Source: Deltaproteobacteria bacterium
GTDB lineage: Bacteria; Desulfobacterota; Desulfuromonadia; Desulfuromonadales; BM103
Assembly: GCA_019313105.1 (NCBI GenBank)
Contig: JAFDBW010000288.1
Span: 1 to 11,458 of the forward strand
Direction: 5' to 3'
Length of the DNA stretch: 11,458 nt
The notes under the pieces are model-generated. The model did no database searches, was not told the origin of the DNA, and worked only from the letters and a program-made list of their open reading frames with translations. A program made the position numbers and the translations under genes. Numbering within the stretch: the stretch's first letter is position 1; each line of letters opens with the position of its first letter. Shown here one piece after another: positions 11,398-11,458 of this stretch.

Positions 11398-11458
11398 ATG
11401 AGTCTTCAAGCTACTATTTATCTCGTTGTCGGCCTTACCTTTGCTTTGTACATTGGTA
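11398..11458 (+). CDS. Sodium:solute symporter (acetate permease-like), N-terminal fragment
   Basis: Twenty residues are visible, MSLQATIYLVVGLTFALYIG, a first hydrophobic helix; the gene runs off the window. The call rests mainly on position: DUF4212 genes are normally followed by an SSS-family symporter of the ActP type, and the N-terminal helix fits. GGGAGG lies about 8 bases before the ATG. Substrate is inferred, probably acetate or a related carboxylate, in symport with sodium. Confidence 0.7.
   Translation, partial: MSLQATIYLVVGLTFALYIG

Noticed and set aside
1..11458. CRISPR arrays, tRNA or rRNA genes, prophage genes
   Set aside because: No regularly spaced repeats, cloverleaf segments, ribosomal RNA or phage-like genes were seen.

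Overview
The window looks like chromosome of an anaerobic, metal- or sulfur-reducing deltaproteobacterium of the Desulfuromonadales (Geobacter / Desulfuromonas / Pelobacter type). This is inferred from three things: a PpcA-type triheme cytochrome c7, a rubrerythrin-desulfoferrodoxin oxygen-defence pair, and a CBS-DUF294 protein divergent from a DUF4212 / sodium:solute symporter pair. No species can be named from sequence alone.

Layout. (1) 1-187, minus: the 5' end of a photolyase-like gene, running off the window. (2) 554-2949, plus: an M48 (Ste24-type) membrane protease and an MFS transporter overlapping by four bases. (3) 3047-4206, plus: two FKBP-type prolyl isomerases, one an exported lipoprotein and the other a cytoplasmic SlyD relative, translationally coupled and closed by a strong terminator. 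(4) 4440-5153, plus: a receiver-PilZ protein with a degenerate receiver, meeting a convergent six-helix potassium channel with a C-terminal zinc ribbon (5161-6039, minus). (5) 7184-6214, minus: rubrerythrin then desulfoferrodoxin, behind a promoter overlapped by a 9-bp inverted repeat. (6) 7667-7401, minus: the triheme cytochrome with its own promoter and terminator. (7) 7836-8081, plus: a small lipoprotein. (8) 8082-9077: a gene-poor stretch with many hairpins, one clear minus-strand terminator with no adjacent gene, and a likely 56-residue two-helix membrane protein at 8708-8878. (9) 10535-9078, minus: CBS-DUF294 protein. (10) 10536-11126: a long divergent regulatory region with good promoters, a palindrome and a leader that could fold as a pseudoknot. 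(11) 11127-11458, plus: DUF4212 small subunit and the first codons of the sodium:solute symporter.

How the genes work together. The rubrerythrin/desulfoferrodoxin pair would remove peroxide and superoxide. The cytochrome would carry electrons across the periplasm during respiration of external acceptors. The DUF4212/symporter pair probably imports a small organic acid such as acetate, and the divergent CBS-DUF294 protein may sense nucleotides and control that uptake. The FKBP pair and M48 protease belong to envelope and cytosolic protein quality control. The most interesting unexplained parts are the symporter leader RNA, the operator over the rubrerythrin promoter, and the hairpin-rich region 8082-9077.
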